Part shown: positions 7,083 through 16,028 of the stretch, in pieces
Layout of the letters: the number at the start of each line of letters is the position of its first letter
Position numbering within the stretch: position 1 is the first letter of the stretch
Assembly: GCA_046331245.1 (NCBI GenBank)
Contig: JAXLRH010000001.1
Location: 558,001-622,000 of the forward strand
Reading direction: 5' to 3'
Source of the DNA: SSF14 sp046331245
Lineage (GTDB): Bacteria > Actinomycetota > Acidimicrobiia > Acidimicrobiales > Microtrichaceae
DNA: 64,000 nucleotides
Position numbers and translations under genes: made by a program
The notes under the pieces: model-generated
Database searches by the model: none
What the model was told of the DNA's origin: nothing
Seen by the model: the letters and a program-made list of their open reading frames with translations, nothing else

Positions 7083-8021
7083 ATGCTGGTCATTCAGCGA
7101 CCGTCCGTCGAAGCGATCGACGATGAAGAAGGCAACCGGCAACGGTTCGCCATCAGCCCGCTCGAGCCCGGCTTCGGGCACACCATCGGGAACTCCCTGC
7201 GGCGCACGTTGCTGTCGTCGATCCCCGGCGCGGCGATCACCCAGGTGCGCTTCGACGAGGCGCTCCACGAGTTCGACACCATCACCGGTGTGACCGAGGA
7301 CGTCACCGACATCATCCTCAACCTGAAGGACATCGTCGTGGTGAGCCACAGCGACGAGCCCGTCACCCTCCGTCTCGACGTGCGCGGCGCCGCCGACGTC
7401 ACCGCCGGTGACATCCAGACGACCGCCGACGTCGAGATCCTCACGCCGGACCTCCACATCGCCACGGTCAACGGCAAGGGCCGTCTCGCCGCCGACCTCA
7501 CCATCGAGCGTGGCCGCGGCTACCTGCAGGCCGACGCCACCCGTGGCTCGGGCACGATCGGCGTCATTCCGGTCGACTCGATCTTCTCGCCGGTGCGCCG
7601 CGTGGCCTTCACGGTGGAGCCGACCCGCGTCGAGCAGTCGACGAACTACGACCGTCTCGTGCTCGACATCGAGACCGACGGCTCGATCTCGCCCCGTGAG
7701 GCGCTCGCCAGCTCCGGTGCGACGCTCCGTGCGCTCGTGCAGCTCGTCGAGGAGATGAGCGACGAGCCCCAGGGCCTCGAGATCGGCGAGATCGCCGTGC
7801 CGGCGCTCTCGTCGCCCGATCTCGACCTCGCCATCGAGGACCTCGACCTCTCCGAGCGTCCCCGCAACTGCCTCAAGCGCGCCCAGGTCAACACCGTCGG
7901 CGAGCTGCTGCAGAAGAGCGAGGACGACCTGTTGGCCATCACCAACTTCGGTCAGAAGTCGCTCGACGAAGTTCTCGTCAAGCTCGACGAGCGCGGCCTC
8001 AGCCTGCGCGGTCGGAACTGA
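7083..8021 (+). CDS. rpoA: DNA-directed RNA polymerase subunit alpha
   Basis: The 312-residue subunit has an N-terminal dimerisation/assembly domain (PLEPGFGHTIGNSLRRTLLSS near residues 28-48) and a C-terminal domain with the helix-hairpin-helix DNA- and activator-binding region (RPRNCLKRAQVNTVGELL, GQKSLDEVLVKL). It forms the alpha2 platform of RNA polymerase. GAGGT precedes the ATG. Placement after rpsD and before rplQ is the universal bacterial alpha operon. Confidence 0.98.
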   Translation: MLVIQRPSVEAIDDEEGNRQRFAISPLEPGFGHTIGNSLRRTLLSSIPGAAITQVRFDEALHEFDTITGVTEDVTDIILNLKDIVVVSHSDEPVTLRLDVRGAADVTAGDIQTTADVEILTPDLHIATVNGKGRLAADLTIERGRGYLQADATRGSGTIGVIPVDSIFSPVRRVAFTVEPTRVEQSTNYDRLVLDIETDGSISPREALASSGATLRALVQLVEEMSDEPQGLEIGEIAVPALSSPDLDLAIEDLDLSERPRNCLKRAQVNTVGELLQKSEDDLLAITNFGQKSLDEVLVKLDERGLSLRGRN

Positions 8022-8035
8022 GTTAGGAACAGATC

Positions 8036-8389
8036 ATGGTCGGAACCCCGAAGAAGAGCCGTCGTTTCGGCGGCAACGCAGGCCACCAGCGCCTGCTCAT
8101 GGCCAACCTCGTGAGCTCGCTCATCGCGGCCGAAGGCATCGTGACCACCGAGGCGAAGGCCAAGGCGCTGCGTCCGATCGCCGAGAAGGTCATCACCAAG
8201 GCGCGCAAGGGCGGCCTGCACAACCACCGCCAGATCCTGTCGTTCCTCGGCGACCAGGAGATCGCGGCGAAGCTGATGGACGAGGTCGGCCCCCGCTACG
8301 CCGACCGGCCGGGTGGCTACACCCGCGTGCTGAAGCTCGGTCCCCGTCAGGGCGACAACGCCCCGATGGCCCGCATCGAACTGGTGTGA
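8036..8389 (+). CDS. rplQ: 50S ribosomal protein L17
   Basis: This compact L17 (117 residues) contains HQRLLMANLVSSLIAAEGIVTTEAKAK split across residues 19-45 and the motif GGYTRVLKLGPRQGDNAPMARIELV. L17 lines the large-subunit polypeptide exit region. Many actinobacteria have a long acidic C-terminal extension on L17; this one lacks it. It follows rpoA by 14 nt and precedes truA. Confidence 0.97.
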   Translation: MVGTPKKSRRFGGNAGHQRLLMANLVSSLIAAEGIVTTEAKAKALRPIAEKVITKARKGGLHNHRQILSFLGDQEIAAKLMDEVGPRYADRPGGYTRVLKLGPRQGDNAPMARIELV

Positions 8390-8408
8390 TGACCACGACC
8401 ATCGCGTC

Positions 8409-9191
8409 GTGGAGATCGATCTGAACAACGAGCCGCGCCAGAAGGTGCGGCTCGTTGTGAGTTACGACGGAGGGCCGTTCTCGGGGTTCGCGCGCAACGC
8501 CGGCGTGCGCACCGTGGCCGGCGACCTCGAGGCGCACCTGTCGAGGGTGCTCCGGCACCCGGTGGTCGTCACCGGCGCGGGCCGCACCGACAAGGGCGTG
8601 CACGCGTGGGGACAGGTCGTGAGCTTCGAGACCTTCGCCGATCGCCTCGAGCCGGAGCGGTTGATGCGATCGCTCAACCACATGGGCGCCCCGTCGCTCG
8701 CGGTGCGGTCCGTCGACGCCGTCGACGCGGACTTCGACGCCCGGTTCAGCGCGCGGTGGCGACGGTACCGGTACACGATCCTGACCAGCGAGGCGCCGAA
8801 CCCCTTCCTCGCCGGAACCTCCTGGCACCTGCCCCAGCCGCTCGATCTCGACGCGATGCGCGTCGCCGGCGAGACGTTCCTCGGCACCCACGACTTCTCG
8901 TCCTTCTGCCGCCGGCCCCAACAGGTCGAGGGGCGTCCGCCGGCCTCGCTCGTGCGCACGGTCACCGGTCTCGAGTGGACCGAGCACGAGGGCGACCTGC
9001 TTCGGCTCGAGATCACCGCGCAGGCGTTCTGCCACCAGATGGTGCGCAGCATCGTCGGCACGCTCGTGGACATCGGCCGCGGCCACCGTGCGGCGACCGA
9101 TGTCGCGGCCATGCTCGCCGCCCGCGATCGGGCCGCTGCGGGCGACCTGGCGCCCCCGCAGGGGCTCTGCCTCTGGGAAGTCGGCTACTGA
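8409..9191 (+). CDS. truA: tRNA pseudouridine(38-40) synthase TruA
   Basis: The 260-residue enzyme isomerises uridines 38-40 in the tRNA anticodon arm. The catalytic Asp is residue 61 in the GRTDKGVHAWGQ motif. RWRRYRYTI and the late FCHQMVRSIVGTLVDIGRG block also match the family. The GTG start at 8409 is 19 nt after rplQ. The rpoA-rplQ-truA-rplM-rpsI order is typical of actinobacteria. Confidence 0.96.
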   Translation: MEIDLNNEPRQKVRLVVSYDGGPFSGFARNAGVRTVAGDLEAHLSRVLRHPVVVTGAGRTDKGVHAWGQVVSFETFADRLEPERLMRSLNHMGAPSLAVRSVDAVDADFDARFSARWRRYRYTILTSEAPNPFLAGTSWHLPQPLDLDAMRVAGETFLGTHDFSSFCRRPQQVEGRPPASLVRTVTGLEWTEHEGDLLRLEITAQAFCHQMVRSIVGTLVDIGRGHRAATDVAAMLAARDRAAAGDLAPPQGLCLWEVGY

Positions 9192-9202
9192 TCGACGACC
9201 AT

Positions 9203-9232
9203 TTGCGGGGCCTTCCCCCTGCCCGATATCGT
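9203..9232 (+). promoter_or_regulatory. Putative promoter of rplM-rpsI
   Basis: TTGCGG (9203-9208) and TATCGT (9227-9232) are 18 nt apart in the 127-nt gap after truA, leaving a leader of roughly 80 nt before rplM. A small GGGG/CCCC hairpin (9207-9218) overlaps the -35 end. Inferred from spacing and hexamers. Confidence 0.4.
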
Positions 9233-9318
9233 GTCGAGTCGCGTCTGCGGCCGGTCGGCTGCGCACGCTTCCCCGGGGTCCACCAAGGGCCCGGGCGCTG
9301 CTCACAGAAGGTTCACCT

Positions 9319-9768
9319 GTGCCCACGTACACCCCCAAAGCCTCAGAGATCACCCGCACCTGGCACGTCGTCGATGCCGAGGGCATGGTGCTTGGTCGCC
9401 TCGCCACCGAGGTCGCCCGCCTCCTCCGCGGGAAGCACAAGCCCATCTTCTCGCCGCACATGGACACCGGCGACCACGTGATCATCGTCAACGCCGACAA
9501 GGTCGTGCTGACCAAGAACAAGGCCGCCGACAAGATGGTCTACAGCCACTCGGGCTACCCCGGCGGCATCAAGTCCTCGACGTACGCGCAGGAGCTCGAC
9601 CGCAAGCCGGCCGACGCCGTGCGCCGCACCGTCCGGGGCATGCTCCCCAAGAACCGCCTCGGCGCCCAGCAGCTCACGAAGCTCAAGGTGTACGCCGGCC
9701 CCACCCACCCGCACCAGGGTCAGCACCCGCAGACGCTCGTCATCGACGGCGCCCGCGCCCGCTCGTAA
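9319..9768 (+). CDS. rplM: 50S ribosomal protein L13
   Basis: The 149-residue protein begins at GTG 9319, 8 nt after AGAAGG, giving MPTYTPKASEITRTWHVVDA. The L13 hallmarks WHVVDAEGMVLGRLA, YSHSGYPGGIK and RRTVRGMLPKNRLG are present. L13 is an early large-subunit assembly protein. The frame is open further upstream, but that part has no L13 similarity and overlaps truA. Confidence 0.97.
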   Translation: MPTYTPKASEITRTWHVVDAEGMVLGRLATEVARLLRGKHKPIFSPHMDTGDHVIIVNADKVVLTKNKAADKMVYSHSGYPGGIKSSTYAQELDRKPADAVRRTVRGMLPKNRLGAQQLTKLKVYAGPTHPHQGQHPQTLVIDGARARS

Positions 9769-9803
9769 CCCCGCACCCGATTCGCACGTACCGAAAGATC
9801 GTC

Positions 9804-10196
9804 ATGCCTCACCCTCTCGTCCAGTCCACCGGTCGTCGCAAGCGGGCCGTCGCCCGTGTCCGCTTCCGCCCCGGTACCGGCACCATCACGATCAACAAGC
9901 GCCCGGTCGAGGACTACTTCCCGAACGACACCCACCGGATGGTCCTCACCGAGCCGCTGAAGGCCACGTCGACCACGGAGTCGTACGACATCGACGCCAC
10001 CATCCACGGTGGCGGTGTGTCGGGCCAGGCCGGCGCCATGCGCCTCGGCATCTCGCGTGCGCTCATCGCGCTCGACGAGGAGCTCCGCCCGACGCTCAAG
10101 AAGGCCGGCTTCCTCACCCGCGACTCCCGCGAGAAGGAATCCAAGAAGTACGGCCTGAAGAAGGCCCGCAAGGCGCCTCAGTACTCCAAGCGCTAG
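9804..10196 (+). CDS. rpsI: 30S ribosomal protein S9
   Basis: This S9 has 130 residues, with the conserved QSTGRRKRAVARVRF, HGGGVSGQAGAMRLGISRAL and the C-terminal tail KARKAPQYSKR whose last Arg reaches the P-site tRNA. ATG 9804 gives the expected N-terminus. It pairs with rplM, as in most bacteria, and ends 28 nt before glmM. Confidence 0.98.
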   Translation: MPHPLVQSTGRRKRAVARVRFRPGTGTITINKRPVEDYFPNDTHRMVLTEPLKATSTTESYDIDATIHGGGVSGQAGAMRLGISRALIALDEELRPTLKKAGFLTRDSREKESKKYGLKKARKAPQYSKR

Positions 10197-10224
10197 TCGC
10201 GAACCGGGCTCGGGCGATCTCGCC

Positions 10225-11547
10225 GTGCGATTCGGGACCGATGGCATCCGTGGGGTCGCGAACTCCGAGCTGACGCCCGAGCTCGCGCTCCGTGTCGGCC
10301 GCGCCGCTGCGCGAGTGCTGGGCGGACCCGTCATCACGGTCGGCCGCGATCCGCGACGATCCGGCCCGATGATCGAAGCGGCGTTCGTCGCCGGCGCGTG
10401 CAGCGAAGGGGTGTCCGTCGAGCTGTTGGGCGTCGTCCCGACACCGGCCGTGGCCTACCACTCGCAGACGGCGCACCGCCCTGCGGCGATGATCTCCGCC
10501 TCGCACAACCCGTTCGGCGACAACGGCATCAAGCTGTTCGCGCCCGGGGGGCTGAAGCTGTCGAACGAGGTGCAGGGTCGCATCGAGGCCGTGCTCGACG
10601 AACTGCTCGCCGGCGACACGTCGCCGGACGTCCCGGTGGGCGCCGCCGTGGGCACGGTCGGCACGCACGACGTGGCGGCCGACTACCGGGCGCACATCGA
10701 GGCCAGCGTCGGCGAGTCGGCGCTGAGCGGGCTGAACGTGGTGCTCGACTGCGGCAACGGCGCGGCGTCGGCCTTCGCCGAGGCCACGTTCGCCGAGCTG
10801 GGCGCGACGGTCACCGCGATCAACGTGCACCCCGACGGTCGCAACATCAACGACGGCGGTGGCTCGACCGACCTCGCCGGCCTGCAGGCCGCCGTGGTCG
10901 AGCGCGGGGCCGACGTCGGGTTCGCGTTCGACGGCGACGCCGACCGGATGCTGGCCGTCGACGCGGGCGGCCGCGTGGCCGACGGCGATCAGCTCCTGGC
11001 GATCGCTGCGGCGGATCTCAAGGGCCGCGGGCGACTCACCCACGACACGGTCGTGGTCACGGTGATGTCGAACCTCGGCTTCCGCATCGGTATGCGGCGG
11101 CTCGGCATCGAGGTGGTCGACACGGCGGTGGGTGACCGATTCGTGCTGGAGGCCCTCGACGCCGGCGGCTTCGTCCTCGGTGGCGAGCAGTCGGGCCACC
11201 TCATCTTCCGGGACCGGGCGACCACCGGTGACGGGCTGCTGTCCGCCGTGGTCGTGGCCGACATCGTCGCCCGCGCCGGGGTCGGCCTCGCGGAGCTGGT
11301 GGACGCCACCATGACCCGCCTGCCGCAGGTGCTCCTCAACGTCGCCATCGGCGCTCCGATGCCCGACGTGGCCGATCGCATCGCCGACGACCTGGCCCGC
11401 GCCGCGGCCGAGCTCGGCGAGAGCGGCCGTGTGCTGGTGCGGCCGAGCGGCACCGAACCCGTCGTCCGCGTGATGGTGGAGGCCACGGAGGTCGCCACTG
11501 CGCAACGCTGGGCGGACGACCTCGCCGCGGCCGTCGGAGCGCTCTAG
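10225..11547 (+). CDS. glmM: Phosphoglucosamine mutase
   Basis: The 440-residue enzyme converts glucosamine-6-phosphate to glucosamine-1-phosphate for UDP-GlcNAc and peptidoglycan. The phosphoserine loop SASHNPFGDNG puts the active Ser at residue 93, the metal loop is DGDADRM (near 233), and the sugar loop is GGEQSGHL. The C-terminal RPSGTEPVVRVMVE phosphate-binding motif is intact. The start is GTG. It follows rpsI directly and precedes an oversized GlmS, making a hexosamine module. Confidence 0.97.
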   Translation: MRFGTDGIRGVANSELTPELALRVGRAAARVLGGPVITVGRDPRRSGPMIEAAFVAGACSEGVSVELLGVVPTPAVAYHSQTAHRPAAMISASHNPFGDNGIKLFAPGGLKLSNEVQGRIEAVLDELLAGDTSPDVPVGAAVGTVGTHDVAADYRAHIEASVGESALSGLNVVLDCGNGAASAFAEATFAELGATVTAINVHPDGRNINDGGGSTDLAGLQAAVVERGADVGFAFDGDADRMLAVDAGGRVADGDQLLAIAAADLKGRGRLTHDTVVVTVMSNLGFRIGMRRLGIEVVDTAVGDRFVLEALDAGGFVLGGEQSGHLIFRDRATTGDGLLSAVVVADIVARAGVGLAELVDATMTRLPQVLLNVAIGAPMPDVADRIADDLARAAAELGESGRVLVRPSGTEPVVRVMVEATEVATAQRWADDLAAAVGAL

Positions 11548-11581
11548 CGATACTGCCGATGGATACGGGGCGGTCCTCCCG

Positions 11582-11587
11582 TACACT
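11582..11587 (+). promoter_or_regulatory. Putative -10 element upstream of the large glmS
   Basis: GTACACT lies 57 nt before the start codon. No clear -35 is seen 16-19 nt upstream. An AGGAG ribosome-binding site (11630-11634) is 9 nt before the ATG. This suggests a promoter separate from the glmM transcript. Confidence 0.35.
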
Positions 11588-11643
11588 CGACGGGGCGTCC
11601 TGCCCTGCCGCCGGACGCGTCCCCGGCCCAGGAGATCAGTTGC

Positions 11644-14600
11644 ATGTGCGGGATCATCGCAGTCGTCAGACGTCGCTCGGAACAGGCGGAACCCACGACC
11701 GACGAGGTCTTGACGCCCCTTCGTGAGGCGCTGAGCCTGCTCACCATCCCATCCGGTGACGTGCCGTCGGTGGCCGACATCGAGGCGGCGACGGTGCTCG
11801 CCGGTGACGTCAACCTGCTGCTCCGTCCCGCAGCGGGCGTCGCCGCGCTCATCGGCCGGCCGGAGCTGGCCTTCGAGGTCGAGGCCGTCGTCGACAGCCT
11901 GAACGAGGCGGTGGCGCGCATCGACGCCGTGCTCGACGAGGGGTTCACCGGTCCCGACCGGCAGCTCGAAGCGCTCAACGCGGCCATGGTCGACCTGAAG
12001 GACGCCGTGTGGGCCATCGGTCGCGACCGGCTCCGTGCCGCCCGCGAGGTGGCCGGCCTCTCCGGCCCCGAGGTCTCGCCGGCCGGCCTGTGCGCACTGT
12101 TCAGCCTGCATCAGGCGCTCTCCGCCATCGATCGTCTCGAGGTGCGCGGTCGCGACTCCGCCGGCATCCAGCTGGTGCTCCACCGGCACGGTCTCGATCT
12201 GGCCGATCCCGCGATCGCCGCCGAGATCGCCCGGCGCAACGACGTCAACTTCTCGTCCGGCGCGATCCGCGTCGAGGGTGACGCGGTCGTGTTCGTGTAC
12301 AAGGCGGCGTTCGAGATCGGCGAGCTGGGCGACAACACCGCGTCGCTCCGGGCGGCGATCCGCGCCGATGCGCTGCTGCACCGGCTCCTGTCGTCGCCCG
12401 ACGTGGAAGCGCTGATCCTCGGCCACACGCGGTGGGCGTCGGTGGGCATCATCAGCGAGCCCAACGCCCACCCGCAGCGCTCCGACGAGCTCGAGCGCGC
12501 CGACGGTCCGCTCTGGACCGCCGTGCTCAACGGCGACGTCGACAACCACGCCGACCTGATGGCGGCGGAGTCGATGACCATCGCCCCGGCCGTCACCACC
12601 GACGCCAAGGTGATCCCCGCGCTCGTGTCCCGACGCCGCAGCGACGGTCTGTCCGCCGCCGAGGCGTTCCGCGATTCGGTGGCCTCGATGGAGGGCTCGG
12701 TCGCCATCGGCGCGAGCCAGGCCGGCGACCCCGATTCGTTGTTCCTCGCCCTCCGCGGCAGCGGCCAGGCGCTCTACGTCGGCCTGGCCGACGACGCCTT
12801 CATCGTGGCGTCGGAGCCGTACGGCGTCGTCGAGGAGACCCGCACCTACCTCCGCATGGACGGGGAGACGCCCGCCAACCTCGACAACCCGACGGCGAGC
12901 CGGGGCCAGATCATCGAGCTGCGCGCCGACCGCGCCGGCGAGATCGACGGCATCACCCGCTGGAGCTACGACGGCACGGTGCTCCCCGTGGGGAGCGACG
13001 AGCTCGCCGCCGCCGAGATCACCACCCGCGACATCGACCGGGGCGCGTTCCCGCACTTCCTCCTGAAGGAGATCACGGACGCGCCGAACTCCTTCCGCAA
13101 GACGCTTCGGGGCAAGCTCGTCGACCGGGACGGATCGCTGGCGGTCGAGCTCGGCGAGCTGACCCTTCCCGCCGAGATCCGCGAGCGCATCGCCGACTCC
13201 ACCATCGGCCGGGTGCTGGTCATCGGCCAGGGCACGGCGGCGGCCGCCGGGTCCAGCCTCGCGTTGGCGCTCGGAGAACTGGTCGCCGACACGTCGATGC
13301 GCGTCGAGGCCGTGCTGGCCACCGAGCTCTCCGGCTTCCGCCTCCGCGCCGACATGACCGACACCCTCGTCGTCGCCGTGTCGCAGTCGGGCACGACCAC
13401 CGACACCAACCGCACCGTCGACCTCGTCCGCTCCCGTGGGGCCCGGGTGATCGCCATCGTCAACCGCCGCAACAGCGACCTGTGCGACAAGAGCGACGGC
13501 GTGCTGTACACCTCGGACGGCCGTGACGTGGAGATGAGCGTCGCGTCGACCAAGGCGTTCTACGCGCAGATCGCCGCCGGCCTGGTGCTGGCCTCGGCCA
13601 TCGCCGATCTCGTCCCCGGCGCCGTGCACAGCGGGAGTGCCGGTCAGCAGCGGCTGCTGGCAGCGCTCCGCGAGCTGCCGGCCAAGATGACCGAGACGCT
13701 GTCGCGGCGCGAGACCATCGCCGCTGCGGCCCACCAGTTCGGCCCGCCCCGCCGCTACTGGGCGATCGTCGGCAACGGCCCCAACCAGATCGCCGCCCGC
13801 GAGATCCGGATCAAGCTCTCCGAGCTCTGCTACAAGTCCATCGCCTGCGACGCCACCGAGGACAAGAAGCACATCGACCTCTCGGCCGAGCCGATGATCC
13901 TCGTGTGCGCCGCCGGCCTGATCGGGTCGACCGCGGCGGACGTCGGCAAGGAGGTCGCGATCTACCGCGCGCACAAGGCGGCCCCGATCGTGATCGCCAC
14001 CGACGGCGAGAACCCGTTCGACGCGGCGCTGTCGGTCATCTCGGTGCCCGCCACCGACGAGCGGCTCGCCTTCATCCTCTCGGCGATGGCCGGCCACCTC
14101 TTCGGGTACGAGGCGGCGCTGGCCATCGACGCTCAGGCCCGCCCGCTCCGCGAGGCCCGCTCGGTGATCGAGAGCCTCATCACCGACCACGCCGACGAGC
14201 TCCGCACCGGTGCCGGTGCGGTCGACCTCCTCGACGGCACGGCGCGCCAGCTCGCGCCGCTCGCCGCGCAGTTCCTCGACGGCGTGCGATCGGGCGTCTA
14301 CAACGGCCATCTCGAAGCGGCGACGGCGGTCAAGGTGACCTCGTTGTTCCGGTACGCCATCGGCGCCAGCTCGCTCGACTCCTACCAGCTCGAGTTCGGC
14401 AAGGTCGGTACGCCCGGCGTCGTGCTCGACGACCTCACCGCAGGGCTGACGGCCGCCATCGAGGAGCTGACGCGACCGGTGGACGCGATCAAGCATCAGG
14501 CCAAGACTGTCACCGTGGGAATCAGCCGCTCCGACGAATCGCTCCTGCAGGTGCCACTCGTGCTCGAGGTGCTCGACGCCGGCGCCCCACGCGACCGGCT

Positions 14601-15099
14601 CTCGTACGCGACGCTGCGCTCCCTCGCCGAGCTCGATCCGGCCGTGGCCGACGTCGTTGGCTACACGCGCTACCGCGTGGAGAACGGCGAGGGCGACGAC
14701 GCGACGGCCGTCGTGATCGACCGTGGGGGCATCTCCACCGGGCTCAGCTCCCGCACCGACCGCGACCCGCGCCTCCGTGGCACGAAGCACCTGGTCGCCC
14801 GCGAGCACGAGCTCATGGTGGCGAAGGGCCGGGGCGACGGGCGGACGGTGCTCATCGTGCCCGAGACGAAGGACTCGCAGACGACGGGCCTCACGCTGCT
14901 CCACCTCCGGCTGCGGGACCGCCTGCCGGCGGGCACGGCGCGGGGTGTGCTCTCCGGATACCGGCGCCGCTACCAGGCGCTGCGTGACGCGGTGACCGAG
15001 ACCGAGGACGTGTTCCGCGACGACCTGCTCGCCGAGCAGGACACGCTCGACCTGCTGTGCGAGCCGATCCTCGATCTGGCGGACCGCTGGCGGTCGTGA
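11644..15099 (+). CDS. Oversized GlmS-like glutamine--fructose-6-phosphate aminotransferase
   Basis: The 1,151-residue protein is nearly twice a normal GlmS (~610). It begins MCGIIAVV with the nucleophile Cys2. The next class II amidotransferase motif, RGRDSAGI, lies at residues 168-175 rather than about 30, so roughly 140 extra residues are inserted. HTRWAS (261-266), NAHPQ (274) and NGDVDNH (296) follow. Two SIS-type sugar isomerase domains come next: SQSGTTTDTN (580-589), then GNGPNQIAAREIRIKLSE (710-727) with EDKKHIDLS (739-747). About 300 further residues (850-1151) match nothing I recognise. Position after glmM suggests it makes glucosamine-6-phosphate. The stop overlaps acpS (GTGA). 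Confidence 0.8.
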   Translation: MCGIIAVVRRRSEQAEPTTDEVLTPLREALSLLTIPSGDVPSVADIEAATVLAGDVNLLLRPAAGVAALIGRPELAFEVEAVVDSLNEAVARIDAVLDEGFTGPDRQLEALNAAMVDLKDAVWAIGRDRLRAAREVAGLSGPEVSPAGLCALFSLHQALSAIDRLEVRGRDSAGIQLVLHRHGLDLADPAIAAEIARRNDVNFSSGAIRVEGDAVVFVYKAAFEIGELGDNTASLRAAIRADALLHRLLSSPDVEALILGHTRWASVGIISEPNAHPQRSDELERADGPLWTAVLNGDVDNHADLMAAESMTIAPAVTTDAKVIPALVSRRRSDGLSAAEAFRDSVASMEGSVAIGASQAGDPDSLFLALRGSGQALYVGLADDAFIVASEPYGVVEETRTYLRMDGETPANLDNPTASRGQIIELRADRAGEIDGITRWSYDGTVLPVGSDELAAAEITTRDIDRGAFPHFLLKEITDAPNSFRKTLRGKLVDRDGSLAVELGELTLPAEIRERIADSTIGRVLVIGQGTAAAAGSSLALALGELVADTSMRVEAVLATELSGFRLRADMTDTLVVAVSQSGTTTDTNRTVDLVRSRGARVIAIVNRRNSDLCDKSDGVLYTSDGRDVEMSVASTKAFYAQIAAGLVLASAIADLVPGAVHSGSAGQQRLLAALRELPAKMTETLSRRETIAAAAHQFGPPRRYWAIVGNGPNQIAAREIRIKLSELCYKSIACDATEDKKHIDLSAEPMILVCAAGLIGSTAADVGKEVAIYRAHKAAPIVIATDGENPFDAALSVISVPATDERLAFILSAMAGHLFGYEAALAIDAQARPLREARSVIESLITDHADELRTGAGAVDLLDGTARQLAPLAAQFLDGVRSGVYNGHLEAATAVKVTSLFRYAIGASSLDSYQLEFGKVGTPGVVLDDLTAGLTAAIEELTRPVDAIKHQAKTVTVGISRSDESLLQVPLVLEVLDAGAPRDRLSYATLRSLAELDPAVADVVGYTRYRVENGEGDDATAVVIDRGGISTGLSSRTDRDPRLRGTKHLVAREHELMVAKGRGDGRTVLIVPETKDSQTTGLTLLHLRLRDRLPAGTARGVLSGYRRRYQALRDAVTETEDVFRDDLLAEQDTLDLLCEPILDLADRWRS

Positions 15100-15500
15100 T
15101 CGACGGGCCCGGCGGGCCCGTCGCGGTCGGCATCGACGTGGTCGACGTCGCGAGGATCCGCACTGCGCTCGATCGCACGCCCTCGCTGGCGGATCGGACG
15201 TTCACGGAGGCGGAGCTCGCGTACTGCCGTGCGGCGCGCGACCCCGCCGAGCGCTTCGCGGCGCGGTGGGCGGCGAAGGAGGCCGTGGTCAAGTGCCTCG
15301 GTGGGGGAGTGCCCGGCATCGACCTCCGCTGCATCGAGGTGGTGCGTGGCGACGACGGCGCTCCTCACCTCCGACTGTCCGGCGAGGCTGCGGCGCGGGC
15401 GGATCAGCGTGGCATCGCCTCGTGGCTCGTCTCACTGAGCCACACGTCGACCGTCGCACAGGCGATCGCCCTTGCGCTCGGCCCCGGTCGGAGCGACTGA
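15096..15500 (+). CDS. acpS: Holo-[acyl-carrier-protein] synthase
   Basis: The 134-residue AcpS-type phosphopantetheinyl transferase moves 4'-phosphopantetheine from CoA to a serine of ACP. The Mg-binding Asp is in VGIDVVDVARI, and the second signature is FAARWAAKEAVVKCLG. GTG 15096 overlaps the stop of the preceding gene by GTGA, so the two are probably co-translated. An upstream in-frame start at 15057 would lie inside that gene and is less likely. Confidence 0.93.
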   Translation: MIDGPGGPVAVGIDVVDVARIRTALDRTPSLADRTFTEAELAYCRAARDPAERFAARWAAKEAVVKCLGGGVPGIDLRCIEVVRGDDGAPHLRLSGEAAARADQRGIASWLVSLSHTSTVAQAIALALGPGRSD

Positions 15501-15512
15501 CTCACGAGGCGC

Positions 15513-15549
15513 GGACGGGTGGGCCGGGCGAGGCCCGACCCACCCGTCC
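15513..15549 (+). terminator. Strong bidirectional hairpin between convergent genes
   Basis: A 17-bp stem with one mismatch (GGACGGGTGGGCCGGGC at 15513-15529 against 15533-15549) closes a GAG loop, 12 nt after acpS. The gene beyond it reads the other way, so this hairpin can terminate both transcripts. There is no U-tract, as is common in high-GC actinobacteria. The remainder of the 160-nt gap shows nothing else. Confidence 0.7.
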
Positions 15550-15660
15550 GGTGTGATGCGTCTCAGCGTTGGGGCACGCCGGTTCCGCTGGCCCAAGGGT
15601 GGGCTGGGCCAGGCGACTCTGGAGGGTGGTGAGAGTCGCCATCACGATCTGGTGGGCGGC

Positions 15661-15951
15661 TCAGGCGCGGAGCTCGACGTCGGCAGCGAGGCGCCAGCCG
15701 CGGCGACGCAGGTTCACGATCGCGTCCGCCCCGAGAATCCGGCGGAGCGCCATGATCACGCTCTCGCACCGCCGGGCGGAGAGGTCGGTCAATCCGGCGT
15801 CGCGGATGAGGTCGGCCCGACTGACGACGGAGCCCTTGCCGAGCGCCTGGAGGACGGCCATCTCGCGGTCGGAGAGCTCGGTCACCGTGCCGTCGTGGAT
15901 CACGGTGCTCGTCGCGACGTCGATGATGATGGCCACGTCTCGAAGTATCAC
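15661..15951 (-). CDS. Stand-alone OmpR-type winged-helix DNA-binding protein
   Basis: The 96-residue protein consists almost only of a Trans_reg_C winged helix: TELSDREMAVLQALGKG, then SRADLIRDAG, the recognition helix region ARRCESVIMALRRIL, and the wing NLRRRGWRLA. It has no receiver domain and no kinase neighbour, so phosphorylation control is not apparent. The start is GTG 15951; a GTG five codons later is possible. It is divergent from nnr across a 77-nt gap holding a tandem repeat that could be its operator. The targets are unknown. Confidence 0.8.
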   Translation of the reverse strand: MILRDVAIIIDVATSTVIHDGTVTELSDREMAVLQALGKGSVVSRADLIRDAGLTDLSARRCESVIMALRRILGADAIVNLRRRGWRLAADVELRA

Positions 15952-15980
15952 GACCCGGTGTTACGCCAGGGTCTTGGCAC

Positions 15981-16022
15981 TGTTAACGCCTTGTAACGGC
16001 ACCGGCTCCCGTCGGGCACAAT
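15981..16022 (+). promoter_or_regulatory. Tandem repeat and leaderless promoter between wHTH gene and nnr
   Basis: TGTTAACGCC (15981-15990) is followed directly by TTGTAACGGC (15991-16000), a 10-bp direct repeat of the kind OmpR-family proteins bind head to tail. CACAAT (16017-16022) sits 6 nt before the nnr GTG at 16029 and could be a leaderless -10. It probably controls one or both divergent genes; this is inference. Confidence 0.45.
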
Positions 16023-16028
16023 GCAGGG

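Noticed and set aside
10114..14904. A 1,596-codon open frame on the minus strand
   Set aside because: It is antisense to rpsI, glmM and glmS, whose plus-strand products match known families; the frame is open only because of high-GC codon bias.
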